The notes: a model not told the origin generated them from the letters alone. Counted from the first letter of the stretch, positions 1 to 5,700 are shown. The stretch: 6,366 bases of DNA from Pseudolabrys sp. (GCA_029945495.1 JAQSCR010000664.1:1-6366), one strand, 5' to 3'. Program-made: numbers and translations.

Positions 1-682
1 CGGCAATGGCGGCTTCGGCAATGCCTATTTCAAGACCTCAACCAACCAGGCGCCGCGCCGCGCCAATCCCGGCCAGCCCGGCGAGGAACGCACCATCCGC
101 CTGCGGCTCAAGCTGATCGCCGACGCCGGTCTGGTCGGCCTGCCCAATGCCGGCAAGTCGACCTTCCTGGCGCGCGTCACCGCGGCGAAGCCGAAGATCG
201 CCGACTATCCGTTCACCACCTTGCATCCGCAGCTCGGCGTCGTGCGCGTCGACGACCGCGAATTCGTGCTGGCCGATCTGCCCGGCCTGATCGAAGGCGC
301 GCATGAAGGCGTCGGCCTCGGCGACAAATTCCTCGGCCACACCGAACGCTGCCGCGTACTTCTTCATCTTGTCGACGGCACCGGCGAAGACGCCGGCGCC
401 GACTACAAGACGGTGCGCGCCGAGCTCGATGCCTATGGCAACGGGCTTGAAGACAAGCCCGAGATCGTCGCTTTGTCGAAATCGGATTCGATGTCGCCCG
501 AGCAGATCAAGAAGCAGATGGCCAAGTTGAAGAAGGCTGCCGGCAAGACGCCGGTGCTACTGTCGGCCGCTTCCGGCGCGGGCGTCACCGAAACTTTGCG
601 CGAACTGTTCAAGATCATCACCAGTTCCGGCGGCGGCACGGCGGTGAAGACCGAAGAGAAGGTTACGGCTTGGCAGCCGTAA
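1..682 (+). CDS. obgE: Obg/CgtA GTPase, 5'-truncated by the window edge
   Basis: This is the last 226 codons of an Obg-family GTPase; the reading frame is already open at base 2, so the start and most of the glycine-rich Obg fold lie outside the window. The visible part begins with the end of that fold (GNGGFGNAYFKTSTNQAPRR). The G domain follows: Walker A/G1 GLPNAGKS at 137-160, the PFTT switch I segment near 209-220, G3 DLPGLIEGA from 275, a G4-position SKSD at 476-487 and G5 SAASG at 563-577. Obg proteins bind the 50S subunit, act in ribosome assembly and respond to (p)ppGpp; they are usually essential. The C-terminus is short and ends in Trp-Gln-Pro, without a long OCT domain, which fits alphaproteobacterial Obg. 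The G4 Asn of the usual NKxD is replaced by Ser. Identification is very secure. In related genomes obgE is commonly followed by proB; here it is followed by an AT-rich segment. Confidence 0.97.
   Translation, partial: GNGGFGNAYFKTSTNQAPRRANPGQPGEERTIRLRLKLIADAGLVGLPNAGKSTFLARVTAAKPKIADYPFTTLHPQLGVVRVDDREFVLADLPGLIEGAHEGVGLGDKFLGHTERCRVLLHLVDGTGEDAGADYKTVRAELDAYGNGLEDKPEIVALSKSDSMSPEQIKKQMAKLKKAAGKTPVLLSAASGAGVTETLRELFKIITSSGGGTAVKTEEKVTAWQP
663..682 (+). other. 8-bp hairpin overlapping the obgE stop codon
   Basis: TTACGGCT (663-670) and AGCCGTAA (675-682) are perfect inverted repeats around a TGGC tetraloop, and the right arm contains the TAA stop. No T-run follows on either strand, so it is not a classical intrinsic terminator. 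It may protect the 3' end or separate obgE from the converging small gene. A weaker hairpin (TAAGA 695-699 with TCTTA 705-709) lies just beyond and covers the stop codon of that converging - strand frame. The pairing is seen directly; the role is inferred. Confidence 0.5.
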
Positions 683-706
683 ACAAGATACGGATAAGAA
701 CGACTC

Positions 707-944
707 TTAGGTTGTCCAACCATATCGAACGATGATTTGAGCCACGACGGCGATTCCGGTGAATGCCGCCGCCCAAAAATTCCATTTTCCCATTTTTTGC
801 AGATCGCTGGAGAGCTTTGTCACTTTATCGAGCTCGTCTTGTCCAAATCCAACGTTTGTTAAACGGACTGACGCTGAAATAAAACCAAAGCGAAGCTGAG
901 ATGAACAGCAATCCGAATTCTGTACATTCAAGATAAAACTTCAT
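707..944 (-). pseudogene. Small two-helix membrane protein gene split by a one-base frameshift
   Basis: Two overlapping - strand frames together look like one small gene. The first starts at ATG 944-942, five bases after a strong Shine-Dalgarno GGGAGG (955-950). It runs 39 codons to TAA at 827-825 and encodes a hydrophobic helix (about residues 10-28, including FGLLFISASLWFYF). The second frame is open from about 940 to the stop at 709-707. It has only TTG or internal starts and no evident ribosome site, and it encodes an amphipathic stretch (DELDKVTKLSSDLQKMGKW) followed by a second helix (NFWAAAFTGIAVVAQIIV). Joining them needs a +1 shift, probably within 845-885, and would give about 78 residues with two membrane segments. 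I do not recognise a named family. It could be a pseudogene, a sequencing error, a programmed frameshift, or two unrelated frames. Base composition is clearly more AT-rich than the neighbours, suggesting a different origin or weak selection. Confidence 0.45.
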
Positions 945-962
945 TCATGCCTCCCGAAGTTT
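936..962 (-). promoter_or_regulatory. Hairpin presenting the ribosome site and start codon of the small - strand gene
   Basis: On the - strand, AAACTTC (962-956) pairs perfectly with GAAGTTT (942-936). The 13-base loop contains the whole GGGAGG Shine-Dalgarno and the first two bases of the ATG at 944-942. A structure that holds a ribosome site in its loop could affect initiation. It is a single AT-rich 7-bp stem, so chance is a real alternative. Confidence 0.3.
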
Positions 963-1034
963 GCAGCCGATATTTTTAAATCCGAGGTAGCCGAACCAAG
1001 ATATCCGCATTAAATAGGTGGCATAACTTTGATC

Positions 1035-1042
1035 GGAGTCTC
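1035..1042 (+). promoter_or_regulatory. Ribosome binding site of the dehydrogenase gene
   Basis: GGAG at 1035-1038 lies four bases before the ATG at 1043. The spacing is short, but this is the only Shine-Dalgarno-like sequence nearby. It supports this start, which also gives the N-terminus expected for the family. Confidence 0.6.
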
Positions 1043-2155
1043 ATGAAAACCCGCGCCGCGGTCGCCTGGAAAGCAGGCGCACCTTTGACCATCGAGACCA
1101 TCGACATCGAAGGCCCGAAGGCGGGCGAGGTGCTGGTCGAGATCATGGCGACCGGCGTCTGCCACACCGACGCCTACACGCTCTCCGGGCTCGATCCGGA
1201 AGGCATCTTCCCGGCGATCCTCGGCCATGAAGGCGCCGGCATCGTCCGCGAAATTGGCGCCGGCGTGACGTCCCTGAAAGTCGGCGACCACGTCATCCCG
1301 CTGTACACGCCGGAATGCCGGCAATGCAAAACCTGCCTGTCGCAACGCTCCAACCTGTGCACCGCGATCCGCGCCACGCAAGGGAAAGGCGTGATGCCGG
1401 ACGGCACCTCGCGATTCAAATGCGACGCCGAGCCGGTGTTTCACTACATGGGCTGCTCGACCTTCGCCAATTTCACCGTGCTGCCGGAGATCGCGCTGGC
1501 GAAAGTGCGCGAGGACGCACCGTTCGACAAGATCTGCTACATCGGCTGCGGCGTCACCACCGGCATCGGCGCCGTCATCAACACCGCGAAAGTCTGGCCG
1601 GGCGCCAATGTCGCGGTGTTCGGCCTCGGCGGCATCGGCCTCAATGTGCTGCAGGCCGCGCGTATGGTCGGCGCCGACAAGATCATCGGCATCGACACCA
1701 ATCCGGGTAAACGGGCGATGGCCGAGAAATTCGGCATGACTCATTTCGTCAATCCCGATGATGTCGGCCGCGACAAAGTCGTGCAAGCCATCGTCGATCT
1801 CACCGGCGGCGGCGCCGACTTCTCGTTCGAGTGCATCGGCAACATCAATGTGATGCGCCAGGCGCTGGAATGCTGTCACCGCGGCTGGGGCGAATCGATC
1901 ATCATCGGCGTCGCCGCTTCCGGTCAGGAAATCGCCACACGGCCGTTCCAGTTGGTTACCGGCCGGGTCTGGAAAGGCACCGCCTTCGGCGGCGTGCGCG
2001 GCCGTACTGAGATACCGCAAATCGTCGATTGGTATATGAACGGCAAGATCAACATCGACGACCTGATCACCCACACCATGCCGCTCGACAAGATCAACGA
2101 CGCCTTCGATCTCATGCACGAAGGCAAATCGATCCGTTCGGTGGTTATTTATTGA
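1043..2155 (+). CDS. frmA: Class III alcohol dehydrogenase / S-(hydroxymethyl)glutathione dehydrogenase
   Basis: This 370-residue zinc-dependent medium-chain dehydrogenase oxidises S-(hydroxymethyl)glutathione, formed from formaldehyde and glutathione, to S-formylglutathione with NAD+. Members of this class also reduce S-nitrosoglutathione. Catalytic zinc ligands are Cys40 (GVCHTD), His62 (GHEGAG) and Cys169 (IGCGVTTG). The structural zinc loop has Cys92, Cys95, Cys98 and Cys106 in the usual C-x2-C-x2-C-x7-C spacing. The Rossmann motif GLGGIG is at 194-199, with the NAD-selecting acidic residue at Asp218. Arg110 in IRATQGKG corresponds to the class III Arg that binds the substrate carboxylate, which separates it from ordinary ethanol dehydrogenases. 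Length and both ends match the family. No S-formylglutathione hydrolase, glutathione-formaldehyde activating enzyme or frmR-type repressor lies next to it, so it is probably transcribed alone: it has its own leader and a terminator downstream. Identification is very secure. Confidence 0.97.
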   Translation: MKTRAAVAWKAGAPLTIETIDIEGPKAGEVLVEIMATGVCHTDAYTLSGLDPEGIFPAILGHEGAGIVREIGAGVTSLKVGDHVIPLYTPECRQCKTCLSQRSNLCTAIRATQGKGVMPDGTSRFKCDAEPVFHYMGCSTFANFTVLPEIALAKVREDAPFDKICYIGCGVTTGIGAVINTAKVWPGANVAVFGLGGIGLNVLQAARMVGADKIIGIDTNPGKRAMAEKFGMTHFVNPDDVGRDKVVQAIVDLTGGGADFSFECIGNINVMRQALECCHRGWGESIIIGVAASGQEIATRPFQLVTGRVWKGTAFGGVRGRTEIPQIVDWYMNGKINIDDLITHTMPLDKINDAFDLMHEGKSIRSVVIY

Positions 2156-2233
2156 GCTTTTTACGTTGATCTATCTGCGTTGATCCTGGTTACAGCGCGC
2201 GAGCCGCCGCCCGCATCGTGGTTAATCGTCTCT

Positions 2234-2254
2234 AGCGGCGCTGCCCGCTTTTTT
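2234..2254 (+). terminator. Intrinsic terminator after the dehydrogenase gene
   Basis: AGCGG (2234-2238) pairs with CCGCT (2245-2249). The same bases can also form a six-pair stem around a GCT loop with one bulged C. A run of six T (2249-2254) follows directly. A GC-rich stem plus a U-run about 80 bases after the stop codon is the expected form of a Rho-independent terminator. Confidence 0.65.
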
Positions 2255-2299
2255 ATTCAATGATGTTTCATACCAATTAAAGCTGAAATGCTTTTGCAA

Positions 2300-2321
2300 C
2301 TCCGGAGCTCTGGAGCTTTTT
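2300..2321 (+). terminator. Second terminator-like hairpin upstream of the glycosyltransferase gene
   Basis: CTCCG (2300-2304) pairs with TGGAG (2311-2315), with one G-U pair, around the palindromic loop GAGCTC. After one C, five T follow (2317-2321). It could back up the terminator at 2234-2254, or act on a transcript starting between the two. It is weaker than the first. Confidence 0.4.
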
Positions 2322-2429
2322 CGGTAAATTGCATACATATTCGGTCACCGGCGCGACACCTCGCCGCGGCTTGGCCATAACGACCAGGCAGTATCCAAGC
2401 GACGTTCGAGAAACATTCAGAAACAGTTC

Positions 2430-3584
2430 ATGCCTCCGCTCAATATCCTTCATGTCCTGCGCGCGCCGGTCGGCGGTCTGTTCCGTCATGTCGCCGATCT
2501 GGTGCACGGTCAGATTGCGCGCGGCCACCGCGTCGGCATCGTCGCCGACAGTCTCACCGGCGATGTGGTGGGCGAGGCGGTGCTGGCCGGTCTTGCGCCG
2601 GCGCTTAAACTCGGTCTGTCGCGCACGCCGATCGAACGGTCGTTCGGGCCGCGCGATCTTCTTTCCTTCTGGCATGTCAGCAAGCGCGTGCGCGCAACGC
2701 AGGCCGATGTCGTGCACGGCCACGGCGCCAAAGGCGGCGCCTTCGCCCGGCTCGCCTTCGCCGGCAAACCGGCGGTGCGCGCCTACACGCCGCACGGCGG
2801 CAGCCTGCTGCTCGATCACGCCACGCTCACCGGCAGAGCCTATCTCACGCTCGAACGCATCTTGATGCCGCGCGGCAATCTGTATCTGTTCGAGAGCGCC
2901 TTCAGCGCCGGCGTCTTCGACGCCAAGATCGGCAAGCCGAAGGGCCTCACCCGCGTCGTGCATAACGGCGTCAGCGCCGCCGAATTCGAACCGGTCGTGC
3001 TGGCGAGCGACGCCACCGATCTGGTGTTTCTTGGCGAGCTGCGCCAGGTCAAAGGCATCGATGTGCTGATCGACGCCATCGCGCAACTGCGCAGCACCGG
3101 TGCGTCGCCGATAACCGCCACCGTGGTCGGCGGCGGACCGCTGGCCGATGCGTTGCACGCGCAGGCGGCGACCCTCGGCCTCGCCGCAGCCATTCGCTTC
3201 ATGCCGCCGATGCCGGCGCGCGCCGCCATGACGCTCGGCCGCGTGATGGTGATCCCGTCGCGCGCCGAGTCGTTGCCTTACGTGGTGCTGGAGGCCGCCG
3301 CCGCCGGCAAGCCGCTGATCACCACCAATGTCGGCGGCATTCACGAAATCTACGGGCCGCTGTCGCCGGCGCTGATTCCCGCCGGCGATGCGCCGAAGCT
3401 GGCGCAAGCCATCGCCCACGCCATGCGCGAACCCGCGGCGATGAACGAGACCGCGCGCCTGTTGCGCGCGCGCGTCGAGACCTCGTTCTCGGTGGAGACC
3501 ATGGTTGACGGCGTGCTCGACGGCTATGCGCAGGCGCTGGCGCGACTTCCCGCGTTCCGGCGTGCCAGTCTGGCGCACGTCTAG
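2430..3584 (+). CDS. GT4-family glycosyltransferase
   Basis: This 384-residue GT-B fold glycosyltransferase of CAZy family GT4 type transfers a sugar from a nucleotide donor to a growing glycan, probably on a lipid carrier at the inner face of the cytoplasmic membrane. The N-terminal acceptor half starts with NILHVLRAPVGG and has a GGLFRHV loop (15-21) and a VVHGHGAKGG segment (94-103). The donor half has GELRQVKG with Arg205 and Lys208 placed to bind the diphosphate, a VVGGGPL segment, and the EX7E motif formed by Glu280 and Glu288, followed by GKPLITTNVGGIHEI. Length is normal. No membrane span or signal peptide is present. The ATG at 2430 has no clear Shine-Dalgarno, but no alternative start was seen just upstream and the first residues fit the family. 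Sugar and acceptor cannot be deduced; no polysaccharide genes flank it here. Family very sure, role (surface glycan or lipopolysaccharide) inferred. Confidence 0.93.
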   Translation: MPPLNILHVLRAPVGGLFRHVADLVHGQIARGHRVGIVADSLTGDVVGEAVLAGLAPALKLGLSRTPIERSFGPRDLLSFWHVSKRVRATQADVVHGHGAKGGAFARLAFAGKPAVRAYTPHGGSLLLDHATLTGRAYLTLERILMPRGNLYLFESAFSAGVFDAKIGKPKGLTRVVHNGVSAAEFEPVVLASDATDLVFLGELRQVKGIDVLIDAIAQLRSTGASPITATVVGGGPLADALHAQAATLGLAAAIRFMPPMPARAAMTLGRVMVIPSRAESLPYVVLEAAAAGKPLITTNVGGIHEIYGPLSPALIPAGDAPKLAQAIAHAMREPAAMNETARLLRARVETSFSVETMVDGVLDGYAQALARLPAFRRASLAHV

Positions 3585-3610
3585 GCCTCCAAACGCGAAA
3601 GCGGTAAATG

Positions 3611-3643
3611 GTTCCTTACGCGGAACTGCCCCACGCAGGGGCA
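3611..3643 (+). other. Two back-to-back hairpins after the glycosyltransferase gene
   Basis: GTTCC (3611-3615) pairs with GGAAC (3622-3626). Immediately next, TGCCCC (3627-3632) pairs with GGGGCA (3638-3643). Both stems are perfect, with loops of 6 and 5 bases and no base between the hairpins. Neither is followed by a T-run. They begin 27 bases after the stop codon and may stabilise the 3' end or help termination. Confidence 0.4.
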
Positions 3644-3706
3644 CGCCCAATTGCGGCGCCCGTTGTCTCAAATCCGTCGATTTTCCCCCGCACAAATGGG
3701 GCTTGC

Positions 3707-3724
3707 GAAGGAGCCGTCTCCTTC
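3707..3724 (+). other. 7-bp hairpin with CCGT loop in the glycosyltransferase-transglycosylase spacer
   Basis: GAAGGAG (3707-3713) and CTCCTTC (3718-3724) form a perfect stem with a four-base loop, followed by ATTTCAT rather than a clean T-run. It could be a weak terminator of the upstream gene or part of the leader of the downstream gene. Confidence 0.4.
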
Positions 3725-3752
3725 ATTTCATAAATGCGCGGCGATAGTGCCG

Positions 3753-3766
3753 CCCGGCATGCCGGG
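3753..3766 (+). other. Perfect 14-bp palindrome in the transglycosylase leader
   Basis: CCCGGCATGCCGGG is its own reverse complement and lies seven bases before the GGGAGGG (3773-3779) that precedes the ATG at 3791. It could be a protein binding site or an RNA hairpin near the ribosome site. In a GC-rich genome it may also be chance. Confidence 0.35.
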
Positions 3767-3790
3767 GCGAGCGGGAGGGCGAGAAACGAC

Positions 3791-4930
3791 ATGCGGCAGT
3801 TCTTTCTCCCTGCCTGTGTGTGTCTGGTGGCATGGCCGGGCGCGACCGATCTCGAGGCGAGCTTCACGCTCGACGAATTCACCGGCAAGGTTCTCGCGCA
3901 CGCCGAAGCGGCGACCACCGGCTCCGCGCCGTCTGAATCGTTCGACGCGGCCCCTTCGGTCGCCATCGCAATTCCGGGCCGGCCGAGCGCCAACCCGGCG
4001 CCGGCGCAAGTCGCCCAAGGCGCCCACGTCGCCGTCGCGCCGGCCTTGGATCTCGGCATCGAATATCCGGTGCCGTCCGGCGTCGTCGTCAATAACGGCA
4101 TCCCCGCCGGCATCCCGCTGCCGCCGATTGCCAAGCCGGTGATCGCGCGCTCGACCGAGGAGATTTGCGACACGCTGACCAAGTCGGCGGAGATCAACAA
4201 TCTGCCGGCGCCGTTTTTCATTCGCCTGCTGTTCCAGGAAAGCCGCTTCGATCCCGGCGTGATCAGTTCGGCCGGCGCGCAGGGCATCGCGCAATTCATG
4301 CCCGGCACCGCCACCGACATGGGCGTGGAAAATCCGTTCGATCCGGCGCTGGCGATTCCCGCTTCCGCGCGTCTGCTCAACAGCCTGGTGCGCCAGTTCG
4401 GCAATCTCGGTCTTGCCGCCGCCGCGTACAATGCCGGTCCCAAGCGCATTCAGGATTGGCTTGGCACGAAGGGCAAAGGCAAATTGCCCGACGAAACCCA
4501 GGGCTACGTCAAGAGCATCACCGGCCACCCGGTCGAAAACTGGAGCGAGGCTGCCGCGCGTCATCCCGGCGAGAAACTGCCGCGCCGTGCGCCCTGTCAG
4601 GATTCCGCTGGCCTGTTGGCCTGGAACGGACCGGACGCCGTGCCGATGCCGCAGCCGTCGCCGCTGCGCGCCGCGCCGGCGGAGATGCCGGTCGTCGCGG
4701 CCACTGTGCGTTCCGATATGAGATATGCCGATCGCGCCGAACGCGAAGCCGCCGCCGCCAAGAGCGTAGCCAATTCCGCTGCGAACAAGCCTGCGGCGAT
4801 CAAGGTCGAGGCGATCAAGGCCGAGGCAAAGCCGACGGCCGCGGCGAAGGTCGCCAAATCCGCGACAAAGCCCGCCGCAAAACCCACGGCCAAAGGCGCG
4901 ACCAACCACGAGAAAATCGCGCAGCGCTGA
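3791..4930 (+). CDS. Secreted lytic transglycosylase with SLT domain and Lys/Ala/Pro-rich tail
   Basis: This is a periplasmic enzyme that cleaves peptidoglycan between MurNAc and GlcNAc, leaving 1,6-anhydro-MurNAc ends. From the ATG at 3791 it has 379 residues and starts with a signal peptide (MRQFFLPACVCLVAWPGA). An upstream in-frame ATG at 3734 would add 19 polar residues before that signal, so 3791 is preferred; GGGAGGG at 3773-3779 is a plausible ribosome site. Residues about 40-120 are a Pro/Ala/Val-rich linker. The SLT domain spans about 123-250, with catalytic Glu150 in LLFQESRFDP, then SSAGAQGIAQFMP (159-171), AAYNAGP (211-217) and ETQGYV (235-240), as in Slt70-type family 1 enzymes. 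The last 60 or so residues are Lys/Ala/Pro-rich and strongly basic, which is not part of the catalytic fold and may bind anionic wall or DNA. The gene stands alone between spacers and converges on the next gene. Confidence 0.93.
   Translation: MRQFFLPACVCLVAWPGATDLEASFTLDEFTGKVLAHAEAATTGSAPSESFDAAPSVAIAIPGRPSANPAPAQVAQGAHVAVAPALDLGIEYPVPSGVVVNNGIPAGIPLPPIAKPVIARSTEEICDTLTKSAEINNLPAPFFIRLLFQESRFDPGVISSAGAQGIAQFMPGTATDMGVENPFDPALAIPASARLLNSLVRQFGNLGLAAAAYNAGPKRIQDWLGTKGKGKLPDETQGYVKSITGHPVENWSEAAARHPGEKLPRRAPCQDSAGLLAWNGPDAVPMPQPSPLRAAPAEMPVVAATVRSDMRYADRAEREAAAAKSVANSAANKPAAIKVEAIKAEAKPTAAAKVAKSATKPAAKPTAKGATNHEKIAQR
4795..4824 (+). repeat. 15-bp tandem duplication in the transglycosylase tail
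   Basis: GGCGATCAAGGTCGA (4795-4809) is followed directly by a copy with a single T-to-C difference (4810-4824). It encodes AIKVE then AIKAE (residues 336-345), showing how the low-complexity tail has grown by local duplication. Confidence 0.75.
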
Positions 4931-4932
4931 CA

Positions 4933-4972
4933 CGAAAGCGTAGTCGTTCTGGATTGCCGCTTTCGCGGCAAT
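4933..4972. other. Two mutually exclusive hairpins between convergent genes
   Basis: ATTGCCGC (4953-4960) and GCGGCAAT (4965-4972) form a perfect 8-bp stem with a TTTC loop. Separately, CGAAAGCG (4933-4940) is perfectly complementary to CGCTTTCG (4958-4965), which overlaps the first stem, so only one can form. There is no T-run on either strand. It lies in the 56-base spacer where the transglycosylase (+) and the cysteine-module gene (-) converge, so a bidirectional termination or 3'-end role is possible. The GGATTGCC...GGCAATGA outline also resembles a palindromic repeat that I recall as common between genes in Bradyrhizobium-like genomes; that resemblance is from memory. Confidence 0.5.
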
Positions 4973-4986
4973 GAGCGGAGTAAGAT

Positions 4987-5700
4987 CTAGTCCTGCGGCT
5001 CGCTGATCCAGTTGCGGCGCAGCTCGTAGCGCGAGCGGTCGGACGGCTGCATCACCACGATGCTATCCTCGTCGTCATCGCCAATCCCGGGCGGCGGCAG
5101 CCGGCGCACCGCGCGTTCGGCATCGCGCAAATCATTGTCGTAACGGCTGCGCGTGAGCGGCTGTGCCGCCGCTTGTCCATACGGCGCATTGGCACCCGGC
5201 GCGCCCTCGCACAACCGGCGCGGCCCGTCGAACGGCTGATAGCTGCAATCGGATTCGCGGAACGAGCGATAGGCGCTGGCGCAGGCCGCGACATCGCAGC
5301 TGTTGGCGGCTTGGGATTTGACCAACGTTTGCGCCGGCTGCGGTGATGCCGTTTGTCCGTTGGTACTGGCGATAGCCGGTGATGCCGTTTGGCCATTGGC
5401 GCTGCCGGTGGTCGAGGCCGGCTTGATCGGCGCTTCCTTGATCGGCAGATCCTTGCCGGGGCTGGTCGGATAGATCGGCGTCAGCTTGCCCTCAGGATCG
5501 CCGACATCCGCGGCGGTCGTGCGCGTGATCGGAATCTGCCGGACCGCGCCCGCCGCGGCCTGCGCACTATTGGCCTCCACCTTGCTGCTCGGCGCGGTCA
5601 GCCGGCCGAAGGCAAATGTCGCGCCGCCGGCGATCAACGCGGCGAAGATCACATAGGCAGCGAGCCGGTAATCGGAAAGCCGATAGTTAGAAAGTTGCAT
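4987..5700 (-). CDS. Membrane-anchored protein with one four-cysteine BA14K-like module
   Basis: This 237-residue protein has no name I recognise. A short polar start is followed by one hydrophobic helix (about residues 13-34, YRLAAYVIFAALIAGG...), then a Ser/Thr/Pro/Ala/Gln-rich region, so most of it should lie outside the cytoplasmic membrane. Residues 102-125 are a 12-residue tandem duplication beginning NGQTASP. Residues 135-164 form a compact module with four Cys spaced C-x4-C-x11-C-x11-C and containing AYRSF, QPFDGPRRLC. The C-terminal part is polar, with an acidic DDDED run. The YRSF...Y-x-DG-x-R-x-x-C pattern recalls the BA14K family (Pfam BA14K, Rhizobiales surface proteins). The ATG at 5700-5698 is preceded by AGGGG (5714-5710), nine bases away. 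The reading frame stays open upstream to about 6243, but that part is low-complexity shadow of the neighbouring gene. It lies 61 bases after the upstream paralogue, probably in one transcript. Real gene: sure; function: unknown, envelope location inferred. Confidence 0.7.
   Translation of the reverse strand: MQLSNYRLSDYRLAAYVIFAALIAGGATFAFGRLTAPSSKVEANSAQAAAGAVRQIPITRTTAADVGDPEGKLTPIYPTSPGKDLPIKEAPIKPASTTGSANGQTASPAIASTNGQTASPQPAQTLVKSQAANSCDVAACASAYRSFRESDCSYQPFDGPRRLCEGAPGANAPYGQAAAQPLTRSRYDNDLRDAERAVRRLPPPGIGDDDEDSIVVMQPSDRSRYELRRNWISEPQD
5209..5298 (-). repeat. Four-cysteine module, copy 3 (downstream gene)
   Basis: Thirty codons from the first Cys (5298-5296) to the fourth (5211-5209). 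It shares with the two copies in the upstream gene the four Cys, the RSF, the Asp before Cys3, the QP pair and the GPRR before Cys4. It has the C-x4-C-x11-C-x11-C spacing of copy 1. Confidence 0.75.
5341..5399 (-). repeat. 36-bp period tandem duplication coding a 12-residue repeat
   Basis: Bases 5341-5363 and 5377-5399 are near-identical 23-base blocks (two differences) offset by 36 bases. They encode NGQTASPAIAST followed by NGQTASPQPAQT (residues 102-125) in the linker before the cysteine module. The identity is higher than needed to keep the protein, which suggests a fairly recent duplication. Confidence 0.75.

Larger units (their letters stand above)
683..1042. other. AT-rich segment between obgE and the dehydrogenase gene
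   Basis: This segment has visibly lower GC than the surrounding genes. It holds the split small - strand gene (707-944) and about 98 further bases (945-1042) that form the leader of the dehydrogenase gene. In that leader I see AT-rich patches around 970-980 and 1009-1015 that could belong to a promoter, but no -35/-10 pair good enough to call. No tRNA, repeat array or insertion-sequence end was found. Confidence 0.6.

Noticed and set aside
38..367. A - strand frame opposite obgE
   Set aside because: It is a composition shadow of the conserved Obg reading frame, with no recognisable content.
945..1042. A promoter for the dehydrogenase gene
   Set aside because: AT-rich patches are present, but no pair of -35 and -10 elements with acceptable sequence and spacing could be chosen over chance.
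1010..2119. A 369-codon open frame on the - strand covering almost all of the dehydrogenase gene
   Set aside because: The + strand frame is an unmistakable class III dehydrogenase with every zinc ligand. The antisense frame is rich in Asp, His, Arg and Ala with no recognisable domain, as expected from GC-rich codon use.
2277..3695. A 472-codon - strand frame opposite the glycosyltransferase
   Set aside because: It is Arg/His/Gly-rich with no domain pattern, and it crosses spacers and hairpins. The + strand frame has all GT4 motifs.
3734..3790. Earlier ATG for the transglycosylase at 3734
   Set aside because: It would place 19 polar residues ahead of a clear signal peptide and run through the 14-bp palindrome. 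The ATG at 3791 has a purine-rich ribosome site upstream and begins the signal directly.
3728..4933. A 401-codon - strand frame opposite the transglycosylase
   Set aside because: It is an Arg/Gly-rich shadow without motifs; the + strand holds a signal peptide and an intact SLT domain.
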